Part shown: positions 8,595 through 17,715 of the stretch, in pieces
Layout: every line of letters starts with the position of its first letter
How positions within the stretch are numbered: position 1 is the first letter of the stretch
NCBI RefSeq assembly: GCF_029855125.1
Contig: NZ_CP123229.1
Coordinates: 2,524,501 to 2,588,500, forward strand
Length of the DNA stretch: 64,000 nt
Direction: 5' to 3'
From: Methylocapsa sp. D3K7
GTDB lineage: Bacteria > Pseudomonadota > Alphaproteobacteria > Rhizobiales > Beijerinckiaceae
The notes under the pieces: model-generated
The model's database searches: none
Seen by the model: the letters and a program-made list of their open reading frames with translations, nothing else
Told to the model about the DNA's origin: nothing
Program-made: the position numbers and the translations under genes

Positions 8595-9464
8595 TCAGCT
8601 GGGCAAGCCTGTCGCGTGAGGGCTTGAGCTTGCAGGTTTGCGGGCAATCGCGGGCAAATTCACTAGGCCAGAAAATTGTATCGTCTCAGAAACATCAATT
8701 TGCGGAGAAAGGGACTGCGGGGACAGCCCGTACAGATCTTGGAAATCACGAATCATATGGCTTTGATCGTAGTAGCCCACCGCACAAGCCACATCGGCCC
8801 AATCGGGAAGTGTTTTGCGCTGAAGGATGGCATTGCGTAACCTGAGAACGCGAGCATATTTCTTCGGCGTAGCCCCAAGCTGAGAGAAAAAACGCCGCTC
8901 CAAGCTGCGCGGTGTGATATCGAGATCGCGGGCGAGCGACCGAATTGGATAATTTCCGTTGGAGGCATTTAACTCCTCGCAGGCTTTTCTAATCAGAATA
9001 TCCTCGTGGCTTTGGTTCAACATCGCGGACAAAAACTCCTCGATGCACCGCACGCGCTCCTGAGCGCCCGGCATACGGGCCAGTTTGTCTTCTATTTTTT
9101 CTACGTCATAGCGCGGGAAAATATCTCTGCAATCGACGCGTCTCTCGGCGCAGTCTTTCACGATGCCGCTGCGAAAGACATTCAATCCCCATGGCGTAAG
9201 ACGTGCCGACACCCCTGATACTTTTCCCATTCCTCCAAGATCGCTTCGATAACTCTGGTATCCGGCGAACCCGCTGCGTGTCGTATAAACGCAATCTCTG
9301 TGAGTGGTCTGAAGCAAGTCGGCGTACAGAAAACATAAATAGGTGGCGTTGTCCGGCAAAATGGTGAGTGCTGACTCTTCACTCCCGATCAGGTCTTCAT
9401 AATCCCAAATCGCCGTGACATAGGGCGCCAATAAGCGGGAGGGCGAGAAAATTCTCAAGCTCAC
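8595..9464 (-). CDS. AraC-family transcriptional regulator
   Basis: 289 aa regulator. The C-terminal part (about residues 160-260) holds the two helix-turn-helix motifs of the AraC/XylS family: IRSLARDLDITPRSLERRF for the first, and WADVACAVGYYDQSHMIRDF followed by YGLSPQSL for the second. The N-terminal 130 residues (starting SLRIFSPSRLLAPYVTAIW) resemble the cupin-like DUF6597 type sensor domain found in AraC regulators of unknown effector. It may control the neighbouring SRPBCC and SDR genes, which lie on either side on the same strand; this is inference from position only. Confidence 0.88.
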   Translation of the reverse strand: MSLRIFSPSRLLAPYVTAIWDYEDLIGSEESALTILPDNATYLCFLYADLLQTTHRDCVYTTRSGFAGYQSYRSDLGGMGKVSGVSARLTPWGLNVFRSGIVKDCAERRVDCRDIFPRYDVEKIEDKLARMPGAQERVRCIEEFLSAMLNQSHEDILIRKACEELNASNGNYPIRSLARDLDITPRSLERRFFSQLGATPKKYARVLRLRNAILQRKTLPDWADVACAVGYYDQSHMIRDFQDLYGLSPQSLSPQIDVSETIQFSGLVNLPAIARKPASSSPHATGLPS

Positions 9465-9479
9465 AAGTCGCCCCCATTC

Positions 9480-10244
9480 CTATCGCGCGATCCAGCCGCC
9501 GTCGATCACGAGCACATGGCCGATGATAAAGCGCGCTTGCTCCGAACATAGAAACAGCACCGCCGCCGCGAGTTCTTCCGCTTTGCCCATCCGGCCGATG
9601 GGAAAGAGCTTGCCCGCCGCCTCGGGAGAAATCTTCTCTTTTTCCATCCATTGGTGAAACACATCTCCCGGCGCATCGATCCCGCAAGCGGCGATGGCGT
9701 TGATGCTGATGTTGTTCTTTGCGACTTCGAGCGCGGCGGATTTGGTGAGACCGTCCACCCCGCCCTTCGTCGCCGCATAAAGGCTCTCGCCGGGATTGCC
9801 TGTGAGACTGCCGGTGATCGAGGATTGGTTGACGATCGCGCCGCCGCCATTCTTGAGCATCTGCCGGATCTCATGCTTCATGCAATAAAAGACGCCGCGC
9901 AGATTTGTACCGACATGGAAATCGAAGCTCTCGCTCGTCTCCTCGGCGATGGGCTTGAATCGCACGACGCCAGCGTTGTTCACCGCGCAATCGAGACGGC
10001 CGTAAGCCTCGCCCGTCTTGTTCACCATCGCTTCGACCTCCGGCTCCTTACCGACGTCGGCGCGCAAAAACATACCGGTGCCGCCAGCTTTCCGAATGAG
10101 CTGCAAGGTCTCCTCGCCGCCGGGCTCGTCGATGTCGGTCGCCACCACCTTGGCGCCCTCGTGGGCGAACGCCATCGCCGTCACTCGCCCGAGCCCGCGC
10201 GCCGCTCCGGTGACCAGTGCGACTTTCCCCTCAAAACGTCCCAT
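9480..10244 (-). CDS. Short-chain dehydrogenase/reductase
   Basis: NAD(P)-dependent oxidoreductase of the classical SDR family, 254 aa. It has the Rossmann glycine motif TGAARGLG, an acidic residue after the second strand (VVATDIDEP) which favours NAD(H), the NNAG motif, the catalytic Ser in NQSSITGS and the Tyr-Lys pair in YAATKGG. The C-terminal IGHVLVIDGGW closes the fold. The ATG at 10244 is chosen since the conserved N-terminus MGRFEGKVALVTG starts there. The substrate is unknown. It precedes the AraC regulator gene by 15 bp, so the SDR, regulator and SRPBCC gene could form one transcript. Confidence 0.92.
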   Translation of the reverse strand: MGRFEGKVALVTGAARGLGRVTAMAFAHEGAKVVATDIDEPGGEETLQLIRKAGGTGMFLRADVGKEPEVEAMVNKTGEAYGRLDCAVNNAGVVRFKPIAEETSESFDFHVGTNLRGVFYCMKHEIRQMLKNGGGAIVNQSSITGSLTGNPGESLYAATKGGVDGLTKSAALEVAKNNISINAIAACGIDAPGDVFHQWMEKEKISPEAAGKLFPIGRMGKAEELAAAVLFLCSEQARFIIGHVLVIDGGWIAR

Positions 10245-10287
10245 CAGAAAATTTCCTCGAATGCCCAAACGCTGAGACTGGATACAC

Positions 10288-12417
10288 TCATTCGAGACGC
10301 ACGAGCACGCTGTCCATCGCGCCACGTGCATCAATCACCGACACGCGAACGAACCCCGCGCCATCGGGTGTCCAGGCCGCATGGCGGCGCAAATCCGGTT
10401 CGCCGAGCGGCACGCCATTAATGATCCATCGCAGCGGTAACACGCCGCCTTCCGCTTTCAAACTCAGCGGTGGGCTGGACAAAGAAGATGCCGCTGAGGC
10501 AAGTCCGAGATCGACTCTCGCGCCCTCAGGCGGGAAGGCGATTTTCAATTGCGCCGTCGAGTCCGCGCCAAATATTTTTGGCACATCCTTGCGCACATGC
10601 CGCAACGGGGGAGGCAGCGCGCTGCTCCGGCTCGTCACGATTCCGGCGGGTGCGCTCCAAAATTCGTGAGCTCCGCCAAGCCGAGCAAAGGCGTCGAACA
10701 GAACCGGCGCCGCCGCTTGACGCCCAGCGAGCCCGAACACCGATCCATTGTCGGGCCGCCCAAGCCAAACCGCGATCGTGTACGCTTTGTCGAAGCCGAT
10801 CGCGAAAGCATCGCGGTAGCCGTAGGAGGTGCCGGTTTTATAGGCGATCTGTCCAAAAGGAGCATTGAGCGGCGGCGGCGCGCCACGCAAAATATCGGCG
10901 ACATACCAGCTGGCAACCGGTCCGGCGATCCGGCGGTTCTTGGTGTCTTCCGTGCGCGCACCAAATGTTTCCGTCAGCACGGGCATGGTTCCGCCCCGGG
11001 CAAGCCCCGCATAAAGCGAAGCAAGATCGCGAAGACTAATGCCGAGACCGCCCAGCGCCGCCGCAAGCCCCGGCGCGGTGTCATCGGGCAGCACGACGCG
11101 CGCGCCCGCATTGCGCAACCGCGCGATAAACCGCGCCGGGCCGATGGCATCCAGCAATTCCACAGCGGGCAGATTGAGGGACGATTGCAGCGCATGCCGC
11201 GCCGTCACATTTCCCTGAAATGAAAGGTCAAAATTTTCCGGCGCGTAACTCCCATAATGTTTTGGGCGGTCATCCAAGATTGTTTCTGGATGCGCGATGC
11301 CATTCTCGAACGCCAGCGCATAGATGAAGGGTTTCAAAGTTGAGCCGGGCGAGCGGATGGCAGCAGTCATGTCGAGCGACCCGGCGCGCTCCTGCGAAAA
11401 ATAATCCGCCGCGCCAACATGGGCCCTGATCTCGCCGCTCGCATTGTCGATGACAAGGATGGCGCAAGAAAGTTTGGGGCCGATGGCAGCCGCCGCTTCG
11501 CGGGCCAAAGCCTCAACGGAGGTTTGCAGCCTGGCATCCAATGTAAGCCTTAAGATGCGCTGCTCCGGCGCGCGCCGGAAAGCTTGCTCGCTCGCATGTG
11601 CGGCGAGGACCGGAAACGCCCGGCGGGCGCGCGGCACCGCTTCCTGCTTGGCGGCATCGCGCTCGGCGGCTGTGATCACCCCGCGCGCGAAAACCCGGTC
11701 AAGGACGGTATCGCGCGCCGCCCGCGCCACATCGGGAAAGCGATCCGGCCGCCGCGTTTCCGGCGATTGAGGCAGAGCTACAAGCAACGCCGCCTCGCCG
11801 ATCGACAGCCGTTTCGGTTCGCGGCCAAAATAAGAAAGGCTCGCGGCCCGGAGCCCCTCGATATTGCCGCCATAAGGCGCCAGCGACAGATAAAGATCAA
11901 GGATGGCTGTCTTGTCTGTATGCCGTTCGATTGCGATCGCTCGGACGATTTGACCAAGCTTGCCGGACAGCGACTTTTCCGTGCGCGGCGCGAGCAGCCG
12001 CGCCACTTGCATCGTCACGGTCGAACCGCCCGAAATGATATGGCCGCGGCTTGCCCATTGCAGCGCGGCGCGGCTGAGACTTAAGACATCGACGCCCGGA
12101 TGTGCGTAAAATCGGTGATCCTCGTAAGCAATCAGCATCGCGATGAAGCGGGGATCGGCATCGTTTACGGTGACGGGCAGCCGCCAGCGACCATCGGGAG
12201 TCGTGAAGGCCCGCAGCAAAGTGCCATTGCGATCGACGACGACATGCGAGCCTTGGCTTGCGCGGGCGAGATCGAGCGGAGCGGACAAGCGTCCGGCATA
12301 GTTCACTGTAAGAACGAGCAACAAGGATGTAAGGAAAATCGCCGCGACCTTACCAAAGTGTTTCACGTGAAACATTTTGGTAAGGAAAACACGCGCGAGC
12401 AGACAAAACTGATGCAT
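10288..12417 (-). CDS. pbpC: Penicillin-binding protein 1C
   Basis: Bifunctional peptidoglycan synthase of the PBP1C type. An N-terminal membrane anchor (about residues 24-42) is followed by a GT51 glycosyltransferase domain with catalytic Glu99 in YEDHRFYAHPGVD and the ISGGSTVTMQVARLL motif. The transpeptidase domain has S359-T-L-K362, SSLNLPA and YKTGTSYGYRD. The end is the BiPBP_C domain. Length 709 aa fits the family. It lies 13 bp after the alpha-2-macroglobulin gene, the standard bacterial pair thought to combine protease trapping with cell-wall repair. Two in-frame starts are possible: ATG 12417, with GAGG 11 bases upstream, or ATG 12375, which lies inside a parS-like palindrome. Confidence 0.95.
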   Translation of the reverse strand: MHQFCLLARVFLTKMFHVKHFGKVAAIFLTSLLLVLTVNYAGRLSAPLDLARASQGSHVVVDRNGTLLRAFTTPDGRWRLPVTVNDADPRFIAMLIAYEDHRFYAHPGVDVLSLSRAALQWASRGHIISGGSTVTMQVARLLAPRTEKSLSGKLGQIVRAIAIERHTDKTAILDLYLSLAPYGGNIEGLRAASLSYFGREPKRLSIGEAALLVALPQSPETRRPDRFPDVARAARDTVLDRVFARGVITAAERDAAKQEAVPRARRAFPVLAAHASEQAFRRAPEQRILRLTLDARLQTSVEALAREAAAAIGPKLSCAILVIDNASGEIRAHVGAADYFSQERAGSLDMTAAIRSPGSTLKPFIYALAFENGIAHPETILDDRPKHYGSYAPENFDLSFQGNVTARHALQSSLNLPAVELLDAIGPARFIARLRNAGARVVLPDDTAPGLAAALGGLGISLRDLASLYAGLARGGTMPVLTETFGARTEDTKNRRIAGPVASWYVADILRGAPPPLNAPFGQIAYKTGTSYGYRDAFAIGFDKAYTIAVWLGRPDNGSVFGLAGRQAAAPVLFDAFARLGGAHEFWSAPAGIVTSRSSALPPPLRHVRKDVPKIFGADSTAQLKIAFPPEGARVDLGLASAASSLSSPPLSLKAEGGVLPLRWIINGVPLGEPDLRRHAAWTPDGAGFVRVSVIDARGAMDSVLVRLE
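12351..12382. promoter_or_regulatory. parS: parS-like centromere site 1 with extended arms
   Basis: The 16-bp palindrome TGTTTCACGTGAAACA at 12359-12374 is an exact match to the canonical bacterial parS sequence bound by ParB. The symmetry extends to a 32-bp imperfect palindrome with TACCAAA on the left and TTTGGTA on the right; 15 of 16 base pairs match. It lies inside the 5' part of pbpC, where it encodes the residues FHVKH. In alphaproteobacteria parS sites cluster near oriC. A second site with the same outer arms is at 51695-51726. Confidence 0.85.
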
Positions 12418-12430
12418 GGGACATCAGTCC

Positions 12431-15400
12431 TCATTTGGGCGCGGCGATATCGACGGCACCGTAAGCGGTGCGGCCGAACCGGTCCGGACGGTACATGTCC
12501 TCGATCGTCGCGGGCGGGCTGACATAATGACCGGGCGTCACGGCGCGGACGATATAGGCAACCGAAAAACTTGCTTTGTCGTGCCCGTCGCGCGCGAAGG
12601 CGGCGACAAAACGATCGTCGCGATATTCGGTATGAACAGGCTCGACTGTTTTTTTCAAGAAGGCCAGCGCCTCGGTCGAGCCGCCCTCAAAAAGATCCGG
12701 ATTGTCGATTTCAAGTCCGGACGGCAGACGATCAACCAGAAGGAGCCGCGCGAACGCCGCCTCATATTCGGTAATCGTCAAGGCGACGACAAAACGGTCG
12801 TTCTGCTTGATTGCCGCCGCCTCGACCGGCGTTCCATCGAGCGTGTAATACGCACGCTCGATCTTGTAGCCTCGCTCGGCGGCAGGCTCGGGCGTCAGCG
12901 GGTTGCCGGAGACCGTCACAACAATGCTTACCGGTCCAGGCCCGTTATTGGCGATGGTGACGGCTTTGCCTTTGAGGGCCTCCGCGTCCCAGCTCTTGAA
13001 CAAGGCACCTTGATGTGGGGTGCCATCGACCGAGAAGGCGATCGTCTGCGATTTGTCCGAGAGCGCCTCGGCAGCAAGAACCATGAATGCGTTTTCTTGT
13101 GTGCTGGTCAGCCCGGTTTTGGCGCGCGCGTCTTCCACGATTTTCGAGGCGCGCGCGATTTCTCCAGCGGGCATTTGCGTCTCCACGGCAAGCGCGAGAA
13201 GCCCCGCGCCATCGCGCAGACGCGATCCATAATTGGCATCCGAATATAGCGGATTGCCGAGCGTCGAAAGCCGCTCCGATGCCTTGCTGAAAACCGCCTC
13301 GGCGCGCGGCCGGTCGCCCAGCAGAGCGAGCGCAGCGGCAAGTTGCGCGCGGGCGAGCGGGCTCTCGAAGGAGTCGAGCTTGGCATCCGCGAGGTAGCGA
13401 AGATCGCCCATCACTTCCCGGCCGTTGCGCGCCAGAACATAAGCGGCATAGGCGATGGGAGCGCCCTGTCCGGCTCCGATATCATTCGCGTTGGCAAGCA
13501 GATTGCGCAAACGTTCCAGTGCTGCGTCGAATTTCTTTTGCGGCACGTCGAATTTGTTCTCCCGCGCGCGTGTCAGAAAATCGGTGACGAAGGCATGCAA
13601 CCACATGTCGTCGGCATCGGTCGACGACCATACACCGAAGGCGCCATTCGAATCCTGACGCGCCAGCACCCGCTCGATTGCGTCACGGACACGCTGATCG
13701 ACATCAGGATCAATCCCCAGCGCTTCGCTCTTCGCCAATCTGTTCACATACAGCAGCGGCATCGCCCGGCTCACGAGTTGCTCGGAACAGCCATAAGGGT
13801 AGCGATCCAACGCTTGCAGGAGGGCTGGAACATCTATCCCCGCGAGGGAGGACGCGGCGAGCGAAACGCCGCCCGTGCCGGGCACGAAATCGGCGATCAG
13901 ATCGCTGGAGACGGCGAGTGTTTCGCCTGGCGCCAGCGTGCGCACCGAGCGTCGGTAGAGATTCGACGTGCCAGGCGAGACATCGAGCGCCAGACTCTGC
14001 GGTGCGCTAAGGCCGGGGCCGGACAGCTTGAGAGCGACACTGGCGCGGCCGACGCCCGTCGCCGTGACCGGGACCGTCAGCGCCTTGCGCGCCTTGGCAT
14101 CGAGCTTGAATTTGCGATGCAGAGCATCAGGCGCGGCCGAGAGAGGGCCACTGACATCGAGATCGAGGGCATAGTCTCCGGGCTTGCCTTCGACATTGTC
14201 GATCGCGACGGAGAATTGCGAGCGATCGCCCAGCGCGAGAAAGCGCGGCGCCGTGACAAGAGCCACGACCGGATCGCGGACAATGACGTCCGTGCTGGCG
14301 CCGCCCGCCTTAGTCTTTGTCCAGGCCACCGCCATCACCTTCAAAGTGCCATTGAACGCGGGCAGATCGAACTCGATCCGCGCCTTGCCATCGGGGCCGG
14401 TTTTGACGATGCCGGAATAACGCGCCAGCGGCTCTTGCGTCGGCCGCTCGCCGGTCAGCGCCGGAGACCCATCGCCGCCGGAGCGGATGGCACCGCGCGA
14501 TCCCTGCATGCCATCGATCAAGAGACCGTAGAGATCGCGGATTTCCGTACTCAATTGCCGCTGGCCGAAAAAATATCCGCGCGGATCTGGCGCCTCATAA
14601 TGGGTAAGATTGAGAATGCCGACATCCACGGCGGCAACTGTCACCCTTGCCTCTTCACCCTGGGCAAGACCCTTGATTTCGAGCGGAATCGTCAAGGGTC
14701 CGCGCGGCCGTGTCTTGGCCGGCGGATCGAGCTTGACAGTGAGTCCATGCGCATCTTGATCGATGGCAAACCAAGCAAGCCCGATGGCCCGCCCCGGCAT
14801 GCGATTGGCGGCTTTGTCGAGCGGACGGTAGGCCAGCACCACGGCATAGGCACCAGCGCCCCAATCGGCGGAAACAGGAAGCGCTTTTACCGTGTCGCCT
14901 TCCTTCACATCAAGCGTCGTCAGAGTGTTCAAACTCTCGCTGACGATCGCGATCGTCGCGCTGCCAGCAAAGCGCGACGCGATGCGGACACGCAGGTCTT
15001 CGCCAGGCTTATAATTGGCCTTGTCGAGACTGACGTCGAGAAGGTCCGGGGCTTGCGCGCTGGCATCGCCCGACCAGCCGCTCTCGAAGCCAAGACTCGT
15101 CGGCAAATCGGTGCTGTCGCTGCTTGCAAGATCAAGCCGGTATTGGCCAAGTCCGACGATGGTGGAAATTTTCGCGGGTCTATCGAGTCCAATATCGATC
15201 GTGCCTTGGGCGAAGCGCTTTGAGGATTTCACGCGCTCGAAATTCCAGCGCCCATCGGCACGGTACCATTGGTAATCATTGCTCACGCGGTAAAGCGACC
15301 AGGCAACGCCCTTGCGCGCCGCACGGACGCCGTTCGTGCCAACCGCGATGACGTCGAAATTCGCCGCCGCGCCATCGCTCAACGTCGTGAAGTTCTTCTT

Positions 15401-17575
15401 GACGCCAATAAGACCGCCCTTCGGTAAGATCGGCACCGTCAGCGACCGCTCGACGGCGCGCCCGCCCGGCTCGCCGGCCCGCAAAAGAATCTTGGCTTCC
15501 AAGGGACGCGACGCTGTGAGGCTTGGAATGGGCGCAAGTATCTTTGCCGCGCCATTGGCATTGGTCGTCGCGCTCTCCTCGATCTCATTGCTGATCTTAT
15601 CGAAGGACTCATCTTGCAGCCCCGCCGCATAACCTTTAAGGGCGGGCAACGGCACCTGTTCGTCGGCGTCAATCTGCACCTCGCCGGTGATTTCGAGGTC
15701 CGCGCCGGGCGCACCGTAAAGATAGCGCGCTTGCGCGGCGACTTCGACCGGCTGGCCAAAACGCGCCGCCGCCGTCTGTGGCCCCAAGGTCAGTTCAAGG
15801 CGTTCGGGCACATAGTCCTCGACGAGAAAACTTGTCTGCCCGACGGATGCCGCCTTCGGATCGGCAAAGGCTTCGACGCGCCAAGTTCCCGTTGCAAGAC
15901 CAGACAGCAACGGCAGCACAAGGCTGCGCCCGCCATCACCCTGATCTTCCGTTTGCACGCGTTTGTATTCAACGCCGTCGGGACGTTTGACAACGAGCGT
16001 CAGCGGCGCGGACGCCACTGCCTTTCCCTGCCCATCGCGAAGCAAGGCGGTGATGTAAACCGTCTCGCCCGAACGATAGACACCGCGCTCGGTGAAGACT
16101 AGTGCATCGAGGGCCCCAGGTGCCACGCGGCCTTTGACGCCCCGGTCGGTGAGGTCGAACGACGTTGCTTCGAGGTCGAGGAAGCCATAATCGCCCTTGC
16201 CATCCTCCGCGACAACGAGGCTTGGCGCGGTCCCTCCGCTGCCGCGTGCAAAACCGGGATCGAAATGGATGTGACCGGCATCATCGGTGCGCTTCGATGT
16301 CAAAACCTCATTGTCGCGGGCGATCAGGCGGACATCGACTCCGCCAATCGGCGCCGCGCTCGCCAGCGAACGCAAAAACACATGGACACCATCCTTGCCC
16401 TTGAATGCGGTGAGACCCAAGTCGGAAACGATAAACCATTGCGTCGCCCGCGTTCCGCCGCTTTCGTCGTCCTCATCATTCGCGGCCACCCCATCGCCGG
16501 GCCTTGCGGCCATCACATAAACACCAGGATCGAGCTTTCCGGCCGCCTCCATGACCGGGAAGGCGGTCGTTACCTCCGCGTTGAGTTCGGAGCTTACGTC
16601 GAGCGTGCCTGACCAGATTTTCTTTCCGTCCGTATCGATATATTGCTTGATCTTATAGGGCGCGAGTTGGGATAGAAAATCCTCGGAGCGCACCGTCGGC
16701 AAGAGATTGCGATCGCCGATCCGCAGAATGTCGACCGCGACCTTCCGCGTATTGACCGAGACGATTGGGATGCCTTCCTGGCCGACCCTTGGCAGAACAT
16801 AATTTTTTCCGGTGAAATGCACGAGAGGCGAGCGGTCGCGGACATAGATGTCATAGTCCGCCGCTTTCAAAAGAGACTCGCTCATAATGGAAGGCAAGCC
16901 CTCGCGCAGCACGATTTTATAATGCTCGCCATGTTTCAGCCCCTCGACGCAGAGCTGCTGATCTTCGATGGAAAGCGCCGCATTGGCGAGGCCCGATACT
17001 GTTACGAAGGGCGCGTAATCCGTCTTGCCTTGCGCAAGCTGTTCTGAAAATTGGAAGCAGGCGCGCGGCGAAGCGGATTCATTGTCGATCTTATAATCGA
17101 GAATACGAAATCCATGCTTTTCGCGCATGTCCGCGTAGATGTTGCGTATTTGCGCGACCTCGGCGAGATCGAGACTGGCACGATAAGAATCGAGGGCAGG
17201 GCGCCACATGCCGCGCTTGGCAAAGACTTCGCCGAGCCAAGCGAGCGCCGAAGCTTGCTGTGCCTTGCCGACTGCCCGCTCATAGGCAATATAGGCAGCC
17301 GCCGTGCCGGTCTTCTGAAACTCTTCGTCATCCCCCGCTGCGATCGCGGCGCGCGAATAAGCGATCCAAGCGTTTGAATCCTTGGGATGCGCTGCGACGA
17401 TCGCGGCTGGCAATTTGAGACGTGTTCCGAGCGGGCCGAGATCATCGCCGATATTTTTTTCAAGCCTTGTCGCGTCGCTGTCGATGTCTTCGCTCACGAA
17501 ACTTGGCCGCGCCTGCGCTTGCCCAATCCAAAAGGCTAGTGTCAAGCCTAAGGTCATCAAAATCAATTTGCGCAT
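12431..17575 (-). CDS. Bacterial alpha-2-macroglobulin (YfhM type)
   Basis: Very large periplasmic protease-trap protein, about 1714 aa. A signal peptide (LILMTLGLTLAFWIGQAQA) is followed by an N-terminal macroglobulin region, MG domains with the marker VFTERGVYRSGETVYI, and then a thioester domain with Cys1263 in YPYGCSEQLV. C-S-E-Q fits the C-x-E-Q thioester consensus, so the trap should be covalent. The C-terminal receptor-like domain ends GRTAYGAVDIAAPK. I did not see a lipobox Cys. Two adjacent ATGs exist (17578 and 17575); AAGG lies 7 bases before the second. It is directly upstream of pbpC in the same orientation. Confidence 0.95.
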   Translation of the reverse strand: MRKLILMTLGLTLAFWIGQAQARPSFVSEDIDSDATRLEKNIGDDLGPLGTRLKLPAAIVAAHPKDSNAWIAYSRAAIAAGDDEEFQKTGTAAAYIAYERAVGKAQQASALAWLGEVFAKRGMWRPALDSYRASLDLAEVAQIRNIYADMREKHGFRILDYKIDNESASPRACFQFSEQLAQGKTDYAPFVTVSGLANAALSIEDQQLCVEGLKHGEHYKIVLREGLPSIMSESLLKAADYDIYVRDRSPLVHFTGKNYVLPRVGQEGIPIVSVNTRKVAVDILRIGDRNLLPTVRSEDFLSQLAPYKIKQYIDTDGKKIWSGTLDVSSELNAEVTTAFPVMEAAGKLDPGVYVMAARPGDGVAANDEDDESGGTRATQWFIVSDLGLTAFKGKDGVHVFLRSLASAAPIGGVDVRLIARDNEVLTSKRTDDAGHIHFDPGFARGSGGTAPSLVVAEDGKGDYGFLDLEATSFDLTDRGVKGRVAPGALDALVFTERGVYRSGETVYITALLRDGQGKAVASAPLTLVVKRPDGVEYKRVQTEDQGDGGRSLVLPLLSGLATGTWRVEAFADPKAASVGQTSFLVEDYVPERLELTLGPQTAAARFGQPVEVAAQARYLYGAPGADLEITGEVQIDADEQVPLPALKGYAAGLQDESFDKISNEIEESATTNANGAAKILAPIPSLTASRPLEAKILLRAGEPGGRAVERSLTVPILPKGGLIGVKKNFTTLSDGAAANFDVIAVGTNGVRAARKGVAWSLYRVSNDYQWYRADGRWNFERVKSSKRFAQGTIDIGLDRPAKISTIVGLGQYRLDLASSDSTDLPTSLGFESGWSGDASAQAPDLLDVSLDKANYKPGEDLRVRIASRFAGSATIAIVSESLNTLTTLDVKEGDTVKALPVSADWGAGAYAVVLAYRPLDKAANRMPGRAIGLAWFAIDQDAHGLTVKLDPPAKTRPRGPLTIPLEIKGLAQGEEARVTVAAVDVGILNLTHYEAPDPRGYFFGQRQLSTEIRDLYGLLIDGMQGSRGAIRSGGDGSPALTGERPTQEPLARYSGIVKTGPDGKARIEFDLPAFNGTLKVMAVAWTKTKAGGASTDVIVRDPVVALVTAPRFLALGDRSQFSVAIDNVEGKPGDYALDLDVSGPLSAAPDALHRKFKLDAKARKALTVPVTATGVGRASVALKLSGPGLSAPQSLALDVSPGTSNLYRRSVRTLAPGETLAVSSDLIADFVPGTGGVSLAASSLAGIDVPALLQALDRYPYGCSEQLVSRAMPLLYVNRLAKSEALGIDPDVDQRVRDAIERVLARQDSNGAFGVWSSTDADDMWLHAFVTDFLTRARENKFDVPQKKFDAALERLRNLLANANDIGAGQGAPIAYAAYVLARNGREVMGDLRYLADAKLDSFESPLARAQLAAALALLGDRPRAEAVFSKASERLSTLGNPLYSDANYGSRLRDGAGLLALAVETQMPAGEIARASKIVEDARAKTGLTSTQENAFMVLAAEALSDKSQTIAFSVDGTPHQGALFKSWDAEALKGKAVTIANNGPGPVSIVVTVSGNPLTPEPAAERGYKIERAYYTLDGTPVEAAAIKQNDRFVVALTITEYEAAFARLLLVDRLPSGLEIDNPDLFEGGSTEALAFLKKTVEPVHTEYRDDRFVAAFARDGHDKASFSVAYIVRAVTPGHYVSPPATIEDMYRPDRFGRTAYGAVDIAAPK

Positions 17576-17715
17576 CATCAAACCTTGCAAAGGAAGCAGA
17601 GCATGAAAATGTCATGCTATCACAGCCGTTTTTGAACGCCATCTTTCATGGAAGGCCCATCACAGTGTAGCCTTAGTACCACTCGTTAAATTTTCTAAGA
17701 CACGAACGGTCATTC

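Noticed and set aside
13343..15223. 626-codon plus-strand open frame
   Set aside because: Antisense to the alpha-2-macroglobulin gene in GC-rich DNA; Arg/Gly-rich composition and no family likeness.
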